A DNA stretch of 6,008 bases from Rhodospirillaceae bacterium (GCA_030623425.1 JAUXMA010000110.1:1-6008), one strand, 5' to 3'. Shown: positions 1 to 5,785, counted from the first letter of the stretch. Notes: generated by a model not told the origin, from the sequence alone. Made by a program: numbers and translations.

Positions 1-69
1 TCGGTGCTCTTTTTGGTGGCGGGACCGGGGGGGCTGCGCTTCATCGCCCTTCGAATTGATCCGGGCTGA
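1..69 (+). CDS. possible 3' end of an unidentified gene
   Basis: One plus-strand frame is open from the window edge to a TGA at 67-69 and gives 22 residues, including a hydrophobic run VLFLVAG and ending RIDPG. It could be the last part of a gene that starts outside the window. The piece is too short to assign a family and the other two plus frames are also open over this stretch. On the opposite strand an ATG at 44-42 opens a frame beginning MKRSPPGPATKKST that runs off the window edge, so a minus-strand gene start is an equally weak alternative. Confidence 0.18.
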   Translation, partial: SVLFLVAGPGGLRFIALRIDPG

Positions 70-73
70 CCAG

Positions 74-135
74 GAAATTCGGTGACAGCAAACTTAATAC
101 AGATCTGGGAATTATGTATGCGGTCACCGAATTTC
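74..135. repeat. long imperfect palindrome (REP/MITE-like hairpin)
   Basis: Arms 74-100 and 109-135 are inverted copies of each other, matching at 23 of 27 positions around an 8-base loop. The outer 13 bases, GAAATTCGGTGAC and its complement, are perfect. The element sits 28 bases past the stop codon of the DUF2336 gene, so it would form a strong hairpin at the 3' end of that transcript. No run of T follows, so it is not a classical intrinsic terminator. The shape resembles repetitive extragenic palindromes or short transposon-derived hairpins, but copy number elsewhere in the genome cannot be seen here. Confidence 0.75.
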
Positions 136-150
136 TCCACCGAATTTCTC
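125..150. repeat. tandem direct repeat, 2 x 13 bp
   Basis: The 13-base unit CACCGAATTTCTC occurs twice back to back, at 125-137 and 138-150. The first copy overlaps the right arm of the adjoining palindrome, so the CACCGAATTTC segment is present three times in 77 bases: once inverted and twice direct. This could reflect duplication at an element edge or slippage. Confidence 0.8.
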
Positions 151-163
151 ACGCCGATGCGGA

Positions 164-1447
164 TCAGACGGAGAAGAACTCGATATACCACCGCAGATCC
201 TCTTCCGGCATCGGATAATCGATGCCGTCGCGGGCGTTGATCATGGATTTCGGCTGCACCCGGCCGATGCCCGACTGCAGGGTCATCGCCGTGCGCATGG
301 ACAGGCCCGCCTTCCAGGACAGCGCCGTCACCGCCTTGCCGCTGCCGGCGTTGAGCATTTTCGAGACCATTTCCGCCGGCAGCTCCGACATCAGGACCAG
401 GGCGTGACGGACGAAGGCGTTGTCGCCGTTGGCGATGGCGGCGGTAAGGGCTTTCTCGTCGAGGGCGCCGGCCGCGTGCATTTTTTTCGCCCGTTCCTCG
501 GCCGGTTGCCAATCGTCCTCCCCGTCCGCCAAATCGCCGGCGTCGATGCGCTTGCGGACGCTTTGCCGCAACTCGTCTAGAAAATCATTTTCCAGGTGGG
601 AGTTGCGCTCGATCAGCTGGTCGACAAGGGCGGCGCTGACGAAGCCGGCGATGCGGCGGAGCGTCCGCGCCGGCAGGTTGTCGCGGCTGACCAAGGGCTG
701 GTGCCATTCCTCGACGCTGGCGGCTTCGCCGGCGATCATGTCGAGGGTTTTCTCGGTGACCATGGCGCTCCGGTTGTCAAGCAACGCCGTTACCGCGCCG
801 ACTTGGCGGGTGCCGAAGACGGCGTCCACCACCTGTTCGGCAAGGCCGTGCCGGCGCGCCAGGGCGATCAAGGCGCCCGCCTCGACGCCGCCGCCGATGA
901 TGTCGAGCAGGTCCTGCTCGCTCAACAAGGGGGAATATTCCAGGATCGGGGCGGAAACGATCTCCTCGATGTCGCGGGCCAGCCGTTGGACGATATGGTT
1001 TGGAATGTTGTCCGCCCGTTTCAGTTCCTCGGCCATGATCGCCCGCACCCGGGGCAGATTATCCTCGGCCAGGATTTCCAGGATTTCGATCGCCATCGCC
1101 GTCAAGCGGTCCGTTTCGGCGTCGGTGAAACTGGGAACCAGGCGGCTGATCTTGCGAGCCAGTTCCGAGCGAACCTCATCGTCGGCGTCCTTGGCCAGAA
1201 TGAGGTCGGCCTGAAGGGGGGTGCCGTCGTTGTTGGCGACCGCGCGCCGGACCCGCGGAGATTCGTCGGTGGCGAAATAATAGAGGATTTCCGGTTGAAG
1301 GTCTTCCTCGGCAGCCTGGCCGCTCCGCTCCTCGACGCTTCCACGCCCGGCGATTTCCCTGGCTTTTTCGTAGGACGGCTTGGCGCCGGCGCGCTTCTTT
1401 TTGCGGTGCTTGGCCTTCTCTTTGTTTCCGAATACCCAAGACAGCAT
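164..1447 (-). CDS. DUF2336 domain protein
   Basis: A 427-residue protein of the DUF2336 family, which is largely alphaproteobacterial and of unknown biochemical function. The N-terminus is short and very basic (residues 8-23, rich in K and R). From about residue 50 there are helical repeats of HEAT-like character, seen in ILYYFATDESPRVRRAVANN (54-73), in DADDEVRSELARKI (87-100) and in LAEDNLPRVRAIMAEELK (126-143). The motif SAPILEYSPLLSEQDLLDII (165-184) is typical of the family. No catalytic motif, signal peptide or membrane segment is seen. The start at 1447 is preferred because AAGGGA lies about 9 bases upstream and the protein then opens MLSWVFGNKE, as family members usually do. An in-frame ATG at 1480 would add 11 residues, and the frame is open to 1678 but runs into the neighbour's leader. 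It is transcribed divergently from the gene at 1641. A scaffold or protein-interaction role is only an inference from the repeats. Confidence 0.9.
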   Translation of the reverse strand: MLSWVFGNKEKAKHRKKKRAGAKPSYEKAREIAGRGSVEERSGQAAEEDLQPEILYYFATDESPRVRRAVANNDGTPLQADLILAKDADDEVRSELARKISRLVPSFTDAETDRLTAMAIEILEILAEDNLPRVRAIMAEELKRADNIPNHIVQRLARDIEEIVSAPILEYSPLLSEQDLLDIIGGGVEAGALIALARRHGLAEQVVDAVFGTRQVGAVTALLDNRSAMVTEKTLDMIAGEAASVEEWHQPLVSRDNLPARTLRRIAGFVSAALVDQLIERNSHLENDFLDELRQSVRKRIDAGDLADGEDDWQPAEERAKKMHAAGALDEKALTAAIANGDNAFVRHALVLMSELPAEMVSKMLNAGSGKAVTALSWKAGLSMRTAMTLQSGIGRVQPKSMINARDGIDYPMPEEDLRWYIEFFSV

Positions 1448-1573
1448 GAGCGTTTTCCCTTGGCGATCACCGCGCGGCATCCCAACGGGACGTCCCCGCC
1501 AGTGTTCCGTCAATGCCTTTTCCGCGCAAGCGCCAAGGTCGCCCTGATTTCCGACGCGGGCGGGATTTTTGTT

Positions 1574-1593
1574 ACGGCTTGCCGTCAAGACGG
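1574..1593. promoter_or_regulatory. overlapping short palindromes in divergent spacer
   Basis: The 193-bp spacer between the two divergent genes carries two overlapping 12-base inverted repeats with two-base centres: ACGGC-TT-GCCGT (1574-1585) and CCGTC-AA-GACGG (1582-1593). They share four bases, so only one could form a hairpin at a time. Their position between divergent start codons would suit a regulator-binding site. I see no convincing sigma-70 promoter around them, so a regulatory role is speculative. Confidence 0.3.
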
Positions 1594-1640
1594 TTACACT
1601 GGGCCGGTTCTTGACCAGCAGCTTAAAGGAGAAGTGGCGG

Positions 1641-2012
1641 ATGCCGTTTGTCAAGCGCGACGCCGACGGAAAGATCACCGCCGTCCATATGGAGGCGCGA
1701 GAAGACGGCCTCGAGGAAGTCAGCGCCGACGATCCGGAAGTCAGCGATTTCCTCTATCTGAAGCATTCGGAGAAGCGAGACGGCGAGGAATGGCTCGATT
1801 CCGACCTCGCCCTGTCCCGCGTGCTCGAGGATTTGATCGATCTGTTGATCGCAAAAAAGTACATCATGTTCACCGACCTGCCGGCGGCGGCGCAGCAAAA
1901 GCTCATCGGGAGGCGCGGCCTGCGCAAGGAATTCGCCTACGTCGAGACCCTGTTTTCAACCGACGACGAGGACGATTTGCCTGGCGACGGAGAGGGCGGG
2001 GATTTCCTGTGA
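1641..2012 (+). CDS. conserved hypothetical protein with acidic tail
   Basis: A 123-residue soluble protein. It opens MPFVKRDADGKITAV, followed by an acidic stretch ending DDPEVSDFL (30-38). A central helical segment, SRVLEDLIDLLI (59-70), then FTDLPAAAQQKLIGRR (77-92), is recognisable as the core of a small proteobacterial family. That family is often labelled in databases as tryptophan synthase beta-like, but it shows none of the PLP-binding features of TrpB, so the label should not be carried over. The C-terminus (107-121) is strongly acidic, with many D and E. The start at 1641 is chosen for the AAAGGAG ribosome site 10 bases upstream; the open frame extends to 1569 without a better site. 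It is divergent from the DUF2336 gene and convergent with the DivK-like gene. Function is unknown. Confidence 0.85.
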   Translation: MPFVKRDADGKITAVHMEAREDGLEEVSADDPEVSDFLYLKHSEKRDGEEWLDSDLALSRVLEDLIDLLIAKKYIMFTDLPAAAQQKLIGRRGLRKEFAYVETLFSTDDEDDLPGDGEGGDFL

Positions 2013-2078
2013 TTCCAAGGACCCGCCGCCGCCTTCACGATCTTCCTTCATTTCCCAACGGACTCTCTAAGTGTATCG

Positions 2079-2106
2079 GCTCCCACGGAACCGGCACACT
2101 GGGAGC
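2079..2106. terminator. hairpin between convergent genes
   Basis: GCTCCCA (2079-2085) and TGGGAGC (2100-2106) form a perfect 7-bp stem with a 14-base loop. It lies in the 117-bp gap between the ends of the hypothetical gene and the divK-like gene, where a two-way terminator would be expected. Neither side has a proper T run, so this is a weak candidate. A second short stem, CGGCC (2106-2110) with GGCCG (2120-2124), follows directly. Confidence 0.3.
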
Positions 2107-2126
2107 GGCCCATAAGAGCGGCCGTC

Positions 2127-2150
2127 GTTTCAAATCAAATGTTTTGAAAC
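2127..2150. repeat. 8-bp inverted repeat at the divK 3' end
   Basis: GTTTCAAA (2127-2134) and TTTGAAAC (2143-2150) are perfect inverted copies with an 8-base loop, and they span the last codons and the stop of the divK-like gene. The stem is A/T-rich and lacks a T run after it, so an intrinsic terminator is unlikely, though an mRNA 3'-end structure is possible. Confidence 0.4.
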
Positions 2151-2495
2151 CGTCGTCAGGAAACCGGTCACGGAAATGGGCTTGGCGACATAATCATCGC
2201 AGCCCGCTTCGAGGCATTTTTGCTCATCGCCTTTCATGGCTAAGGCCGTCACCGCGATGACCGGGATGTGTTTCAGTTCGCCGTCGGCCTTCAGCATCTG
2301 GGTGAGTTCAAGCCCGGAGATTCCAGGCAACTGAATGTCCATGACAATGAGGTCGGGACGATGCTCTTTGACCAGCGCCATGAAATCGCTGCCGTCAGTC
2401 GACTGAATGGTCTGATAGCCCTTGGCTTGCAGCAGGTCATTCATCATCTTCATGTGGAGGGCGTTGTCTTCGACGATGAAGACGGTTTTCGGCAT
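2130..2495 (-). CDS. divK: DivK-like single-domain response regulator
   Basis: A 121-residue stand-alone receiver domain with no output domain. All receiver landmarks are present: acidic pair E9-D10 in FIVEDNALHMKMMNDLL, phospho-acceptor D53 in LIVMDIQLPGISGLE, switch residue T83 in VIAVTALAMKGDE, and K105 in YVAKPISV. The NALHMKMM stretch after the acidic pair, the AMKGDE motif and KPISV match DivK of Caulobacter, which also has its acceptor at D53. DivK is a cytoplasmic cell-cycle regulator phosphorylated and dephosphorylated by histidine kinases such as DivJ and PleC. Here the gene starts 14 bases after the stop of a truncated histidine kinase, so it was probably the second gene of a two-component operon. 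It may therefore be a DivK paralogue rather than the cell-cycle DivK itself. Start 2495 fits the family N-terminus MPKTVFIVED; GAGG lies about 8 bases upstream. The frame stays open to 2864, but that extension crosses the kinase remnant out of frame. Confidence 0.88.
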   Translation of the reverse strand: MPKTVFIVEDNALHMKMMNDLLQAKGYQTIQSTDGSDFMALVKEHRPDLIVMDIQLPGISGLELTQMLKADGELKHIPVIAVTALAMKGDEQKCLEAGCDDYVAKPISVTGFLTTVSKHLI

Positions 2496-2509
2496 CTTCG
2501 CCTCGTCAA

Positions 2510-2678
2510 TCAGCTTGCAACGGTTCGTTCCGGCGGGAAGCGCAAGGTGACCGTCGTTCCCTGATCCACTTCGCTTTCGATCGCCAAGGTGCCACCTTGC
2601 AGTTCCATAAAGGATTTGGCAAGCGGCAAGCCAAGCCCCCTCTTGGCCGCGGGTCATGAGGTTTTCCGATTGGCGGCA
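2510..2678 (-). pseudogene. truncated, frameshifted histidine kinase 3' end
   Basis: From 2638 down to a TGA at 2512-2510 one minus-strand frame encodes the end of a HATPase_c domain. It starts with the G2-box GLGLPLAKSFMELQGG, continues TLAIESEVDQGTTVTLRF, and closes with PPERTVAS. Just upstream, in a different frame, is RQSENLMTRGQEG (about 2675-2637), which is the stretch that normally precedes the GTGLGL box. The two halves are separated by a frameshift at the run of five C at 2636-2640. The threonine-glycine expected there is missing, so a small deletion is likely. The upstream frame of the G2-box half is closed by a TGA at about 2658. The N-box, dimerisation domain and sensor domain are all absent, and the mer-type promoter begins at 2714. 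The fragment cannot make an active kinase. It precedes the divK-like gene by 14 bases, pointing to a former kinase-regulator operon. Confidence 0.75.
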
Positions 2679-2713
2679 AGTGGTGCGCTTCCAACCTGAA
2701 TCTACCCCGCCGC

Positions 2714-2745
2714 TTGACACCGTACTATTATACGGAGTGTAGGAT
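2714..2745 (+). promoter_or_regulatory. mer-type promoter with MerR operator dyad
   Basis: A -35 box TTGACA (2714-2719) is separated by 20 bases from a -10 like TAGGAT (2740-2745). The spacer holds the dyad CCGTAC-TATT-ATACGG (2720-2735), which differs from a perfect inverted repeat at one pair. Over-long 19-20 bp spacers with a dyad between the boxes are the hallmark of promoters activated by MerR-family regulators through DNA distortion. The left half-site follows the -35 box directly, just as in the Tn501 mer promoter (TTGACT then CCGTAC). It drives the regulator's own gene, so the operon should be autoregulated. Transcription would start near 2752, leaving a leader of about 13 bases. Confidence 0.85.
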
Positions 2746-2764
2746 GGCGGGATGGAGCAATACC

Positions 2765-3214
2765 ATGAAGATGATGACCATCGGCAAGGCGGCGGGGAAG
2801 GCCGGCGTCGGCGTGGAGACGGTCCGCTTCTACGAAAGACAGGGCCTGATCGAGCAGCCGCCAAAACCCATCAACGGCGGCTACCGCGACTATCCGGAGG
2901 AAACGGTGCTGCGCATCCGGTTTATCCGCCAGGCGCAGGAACTCGGTTTCTCGCTCCGCGAAATCGCCGAATTGCTGTCGCTTAACGCCGATCCCTCGAC
3001 GGATTGCGCCGACGTGCGCGAGCGCGCCCAAGGCAAGCTCATGGAGGTCGAGCGGAAGATCGCCCAGCTCGACCGCATGCGCCTAGCCCTCGAGCGGCTG
3101 ATCGCCGCTTGCCCAGGGCAGGGCGCGCTCAAGGCCTGCTCGATCATCGAGGCGCTGAAAGGCGGCGAGGGCGTTGCGGCGAAGCCAACTCAGGATAAGG
3201 AGACAACCCCATGA
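2765..3214 (+). CDS. merR: MerR-family Hg(II)-type transcriptional regulator
   Basis: A 149-residue MerR-family activator. Residues 4-73 form the winged helix-turn-helix: MTIGKAAGKAGVGVETVRFY, then ERQGLIEQP, GGYRDY and ELGFSLREIAELLSL. A long dimerisation helix (about 83-114) follows. Cysteines lie at 81, 116 and 125. Their spacing of 35 and 9 is exactly that of the three Hg(II) ligands C82, C117 and C126 of Tn501 MerR, which strongly suggests Hg(II) sensing; other thiophilic metals such as Cd or Pb cannot be ruled out. The start at 2765 is chosen because GGAG lies 7 bases upstream. Earlier candidates (ATG 2744, TTG 2714) fall inside the promoter. It is the first gene of its operon and its stop overlaps the next start as ATGA. 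The tail after residue 133 is hydrophilic and probably disordered. The symbol is by family resemblance; no mer transport or reductase gene is visible. Confidence 0.9.
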   Translation: MKMMTIGKAAGKAGVGVETVRFYERQGLIEQPPKPINGGYRDYPEETVLRIRFIRQAQELGFSLREIAELLSLNADPSTDCADVRERAQGKLMEVERKIAQLDRMRLALERLIAACPGQGALKACSIIEALKGGEGVAAKPTQDKETTP

Positions 3215-3480
3215 CCGCGACACGCAAGATCGAAACTTTCAACGCCGGCTGCCCGCTATGCGAGGAGCTGATCCGGCGCGTCAACGACATCGCCTGCCCG
3301 TCCTGCGAGGTTTCCGTGCTCGACATGAATGCGCCGGCAGTGGCCGAACGCGCCAAGACCCTGGGCGTCCGGTCGCTGCCGGCGGTGGCCATCGACGGCA
3401 AGCTCGCCGATTGTTGTTCCGGCCGGGGCCCCGACGAAGCCGTTCTCAGGGGCGCCGGGCTCGGCCAAGCGACGGCCTGA
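3211..3480 (+). CDS. small thioredoxin-fold protein with three cysteine pairs
   Basis: An 89-residue protein with a thioredoxin/glutaredoxin-like pattern. The first strand KIETFNAG leads into CPLC (C14, C17), where the active-site CxxC is expected. A second pair CPSC (C29, C32) opens the strand EVSVLDMN. VRSLPAVAIDG (53-63) carries the probable cis-proline P57, and ADCC (C68, C69) follows. Six cysteines in a protein this size suggest metal or thiol chemistry in the cytoplasm; there is no signal peptide or membrane helix. It overlaps merR by 4 bases (ATGA) and has AAGGAG about 8 bases upstream, so it is translationally coupled to merR and under the same mer-type promoter. A role in binding, buffering or reducing Hg(II)-thiol adducts is inferred from context only. 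Similar small proteins are sometimes annotated as glutaredoxin or thioredoxin family protein; the exact activity is unknown. Confidence 0.85.
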   Translation: MTATRKIETFNAGCPLCEELIRRVNDIACPSCEVSVLDMNAPAVAERAKTLGVRSLPAVAIDGKLADCCSGRGPDEAVLRGAGLGQATA

Positions 3481-3494
3481 ATGATCGCCAAATT

Positions 3495-3532
3495 GGCGGA
3501 ACGGGAACATCAAGGCTCCCGGCCAATCCGCC
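3495..3532 (+). terminator. possible terminator hairpin after the mer-like operon
   Basis: Starting 15 bases after the stop of the thioredoxin-like gene, GGCGGA (3495-3500) pairs with TCCGCC (3527-3532), and inside it CGGGA (3502-3506) pairs with TCCCG (3517-3521) around a 10-base loop. The hairpin is followed by CTTCATTT, a weak T-rich tract. Position and shape fit an intrinsic terminator for the two-gene operon, but the T tract is poor and the stem is interrupted. Confidence 0.4.
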
Positions 3533-3576
3533 CTTCATTTGTCCGAAATCGCCGCGTTGGTTGCACAAGCAGGGGT

Positions 3577-3711
3577 CTAATGGGTGAGCGTTGATCCTTC
3601 CCCCTTGAAAGTCAACCGATCCCTGACCTCGGTGTCCACCGCACAGCCCCAGTCCAGCGGTTCGTCCTGAACGCATCTCTTGCCCAGTTGCCACGCGATC
3701 TCGGCGCGCGC
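3577..3711 (-). pseudogene. possible gene remnant, 44 codons, family unknown
   Basis: A minus-strand frame bounded by TAG at 3714-3712 and TAG at 3579-3577 encodes 44 residues with a natural-looking composition. It includes EIAWQLGKRC, PLDWGCAVDTEVRDRL and TFKGEGS. Third codon positions are mostly G or C, as in real genes nearby. There is no methionine and no ribosome site, so if it is coding sequence it is a fragment of a lost gene. I do not recognise the family. A chance open frame in GC-rich DNA remains a serious alternative. Confidence 0.25.
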
Positions 3712-3776
3712 CTAAGATGCCTGCAAGCTAGCCGTCCGCCGGCCATGCGCGTCGGCCGCTACGCCGCTCGCCGCCT

Positions 3777-4370
3777 TCAGCCGCCGGTTCTCGACCAATG
3801 CCAATAATCGGTGAACCTGAAGAAATTCGCCAGCTGGGCGTGGCCGTGCTCGGTCAGCACCGATTCCGGGTGAGACTGCAAGCCGAAAACCGGATGACGG
3901 CGATGGGCGACGGCCATGATCTCCCCGTTCTCGCTGGCGGCGGTGACTTCGAGTTCGCCGTCCGCCGGCAGTTCGACGATCAGCGAGTGGTAACGGGCGG
4001 CCTGCAAAGGATTGGGCAACCCCTCGAACAGGCGTTGACCGTTATGGTGAATCAGCGACGTCTTTCCGTGAACCGGCCTTTGCGCGCGCTTTATCTCTCC
4101 TCCGTAGACCTGGCCAATGCATTGATGACCCAGACAGACACCGAGGATGGGCGTCCGGGGCCCGAGGCGGCGGACCACGTCAAGGGAAATCCCCGCTTCA
4201 TTGGGCGTGCACGGCCCCGGCGAGATGATGATGGCCTCCGGATCAAAAACTGAAATTTCCTCCACCGTGATGGCGTCATTGCGCACCACGCGGCGTTCCC
4301 GTCCCAGTTCGCCAACATAACGGGCGAGATTGTGGACAAACGAATCGTAGTTGTCGATGAGGAGAATCAT
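3777..4370 (-). CDS. pabA: aminodeoxychorismate synthase, glutamine amidotransferase subunit
   Basis: A 197-residue class I glutamine amidotransferase of the PabA/TrpG type, full length for the family. It hydrolyses glutamine and passes ammonia to its partner subunit. It opens MILLIDNYDSFVHNLARYVG. The oxyanion-loop motif SPGPCTP is at 50-56. The nucleophile elbow GVCLGHQ puts the catalytic cysteine at C79. The HGKTS motif is at 101-105. The rest of the triad is H167 and E169 in LQSHPES. Sequence alone does not always separate PabA from TrpG, and some bacteria share one subunit between both pathways. The partner overlapping upstream is PabB-type, so pabA is the better name, while dual use for tryptophan remains possible. 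The start codon overlaps the pabB stop (ATGA), indicating translational coupling. Confidence 0.93.
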   Translation of the reverse strand: MILLIDNYDSFVHNLARYVGELGRERRVVRNDAITVEEISVFDPEAIIISPGPCTPNEAGISLDVVRRLGPRTPILGVCLGHQCIGQVYGGEIKRAQRPVHGKTSLIHHNGQRLFEGLPNPLQAARYHSLIVELPADGELEVTAASENGEIMAVAHRRHPVFGLQSHPESVLTEHGHAQLANFFRFTDYWHWSRTGG

Positions 4371-5785
4371 GCCGTCTTGTCCGACACGGGCGCTTCGAAA
4401 CAGGCGAACAGCGCCTTGGCCTTGTCAAGCGTCTCCTCGTACTCGAGGGCCGGATCGGAGTCGGCGACGATGCCGCCGCCGGCCTGGAACACGGCGGTTT
4501 GGTTCTTGAACGCCAGGGTGCGGATGGCAATGTTGGTGTCCATCGCGCCGTCGAAGCCGATGTAGCCGATGCACCCGCAGTAAGGGCCGCGCCGCGTCGG
4601 CTCGAGCTCGGCGATGATCTCCATCGCCCGCACCTTCGGCGCGCCGGTGATCGACCCGCCGGGGAAGGCGGCGCGCAAAAGATCGACGGCGGTCATGCCG
4701 GGCCTCAGGCGTCCCGTGACCGTCGACACCAGGTGATGCACGGTTGCATAGCTTTCGAGGACGCAAAGCTCGGGGACGTGGACACTGTGGTCGCGGCAGA
4801 CGCGGGACAGATCGTTGCGCAGGAGGTCGACGATCATGACGTTTTCGCTGCGGTCCTTGGCGCTCTCGCGCAGCGCCTCCGCCAACGCGGCGTCTTCGGC
4901 CGGCATCATGCCGCGGCGCCGCGTGCCTTTGATCGGGCGCGTTTCGACCATATCCCCGCGCACCCGCAGGAACCGCTCGGGCGAGCTGGAAGCGAGAACC
5001 ACATCGCCGAAATTGAGGTAGGCCGCGAACGGCGCCGGGTTCACGGCTCGAAGCCTTTGATAGAGCGCGAAGGAATCGAAATGCTCCGGAAGGCGGGCGC
5101 GGAAACGTTGCGACAGGTTGGCCTGAAATATGTCGCCGGCCCGGATGTAGTCGATGATCTTGGCGACTCCCGCCTGGTAAGCGTCGCGGGTAAAGTTCGA
5201 TTGCCAGGAAACCGGAAATCCAATCGCCGCCGGAGGCCGCGGCGAAGCGGTGTTTTCAAGCTTCGCCCTGAACGCGCCCGCCCGCTCGGCGGCGCGGGCC
5301 GCGCGGTTGGCGTTGTCCGTTTGCGCCTGCCCGGTGGAGATGATCCATGCGCGCCGTTCCCAAAGATCGAAGGCGGCCACGACGTCGTAAAACCCGAGCG
5401 CCATGTCCGGAAACGCCAGCTCGCCGTTCTCGGGCGGCGGGGCCGGCAATTTTTCCAAATGATGACAAAGATCGTAACCGAAATATCCTGCCGCCCCGCC
5501 CTGAAAAGGGGGAACGTTCCGGCGGCCCCGCTGACGGTAGCGGGCCAGTTCGTCGCGAAGGGCCAGGAACGGGTCGCCCCTGAAACATCGCTCGCCCAGA
5601 CGGATTTCGCCATCCTTGGCGACAAGCGTCAGGAAGGGATCGGCGGCGATGAAGGCATAGCGCCCGCGCCGCGGATCCTGAAGCGCCGAGTCGAAAAGCA
5701 GGGCGAAGGGTTCCGCCGCAACCCGCGCAAACGCGGCCACGGGATCCAGATAACCATATTCCTCGACGTGTATCGGTCCGGCCAT
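4367..5785 (-). CDS. pabB: aminodeoxychorismate synthase component I
   Basis: A 472-residue chorismate-binding enzyme that converts chorismate plus ammonia to 4-amino-4-deoxychorismate, the precursor of p-aminobenzoate and folate. The N-terminal domain contains FALLFDSAL (27-35), RYAFIAADPF (42-51) and GGAAGYFGYDL (96-106). The catalytic chorismate-binding domain runs from about 197 to 465, with AGDIFQANLSQRF (216-228), SSSPERFL (266-273), DLLRNDLSRVC (320-330), PGGSITGAPK (375-384) and AGGGIVADSDP (435-445). The motif PIKGT at 284-288, with lysine K286, is diagnostic: PabB has lysine here, the nucleophile in the E. coli enzyme, whereas anthranilate synthase TrpE has PIAGT. The start at 5785 gives the normal family N-terminus, although its ribosome site (GCGGA) is weak. 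The frame stays open to 5986, but that extension is low-complexity and crosses inverted repeats. It forms an operon with pabA. Confidence 0.94.
   Translation of the reverse strand: MAGPIHVEEYGYLDPVAAFARVAAEPFALLFDSALQDPRRGRYAFIAADPFLTLVAKDGEIRLGERCFRGDPFLALRDELARYRQRGRRNVPPFQGGAAGYFGYDLCHHLEKLPAPPPENGELAFPDMALGFYDVVAAFDLWERRAWIISTGQAQTDNANRAARAAERAGAFRAKLENTASPRPPAAIGFPVSWQSNFTRDAYQAGVAKIIDYIRAGDIFQANLSQRFRARLPEHFDSFALYQRLRAVNPAPFAAYLNFGDVVLASSSPERFLRVRGDMVETRPIKGTRRRGMMPAEDAALAEALRESAKDRSENVMIVDLLRNDLSRVCRDHSVHVPELCVLESYATVHHLVSTVTGRLRPGMTAVDLLRAAFPGGSITGAPKVRAMEIIAELEPTRRGPYCGCIGYIGFDGAMDTNIAIRTLAFKNQTAVFQAGGGIVADSDPALEYEETLDKAKALFACFEAPVSDKTA

Larger units (their letters stand above)
3481..3776. 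other. gene-free stretch with possible coding remnants
   Basis: This 296-base stretch between the thioredoxin-like gene and the end of pabA holds no intact gene with a credible start and ribosome site. It contains the hairpin at 3495-3532. It also holds two short coding-like frames that end against each other at 3577-3580. The plus frame 3485-3580 ends ALHLSEIAALVAQAGV. The minus frame 3577-3711 reads like a protein interior but has no start codon and a stop at 3714-3712. A gene following pabA in its operon, such as pabC, is not present. Confidence 0.5.

Noticed and set aside
596..2260. Long plus-strand open frame of 554 codons opposite the DUF2336 gene
   Set aside because: It is antisense to a recognisable family gene and crosses the hypothetical gene out of frame; its composition is that of GC-rich antisense noise, with no ribosome site or known motif.
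2714..2764. Earlier merR starts at TTG 2714 or ATG 2744
   Set aside because: Both lie within the -35 to -10 promoter region, so they would not be on the transcript; ATG 2765 has a GGAG ribosome site at the right distance.
2496..2864. N-terminal extension of the DivK-like protein by 123 residues
   Set aside because: The extension runs over the kinase remnant mostly out of its frame and over the mer-type promoter; the receiver domain begins exactly at the 2495 ATG, as in the family.
4367..5785. Reading the pabB/pabA pair as trpE/trpG (anthranilate synthase)
   Set aside because: The large subunit has PIKGT with the PabB lysine, not PIAGT, and a PabB-type N-terminal domain.
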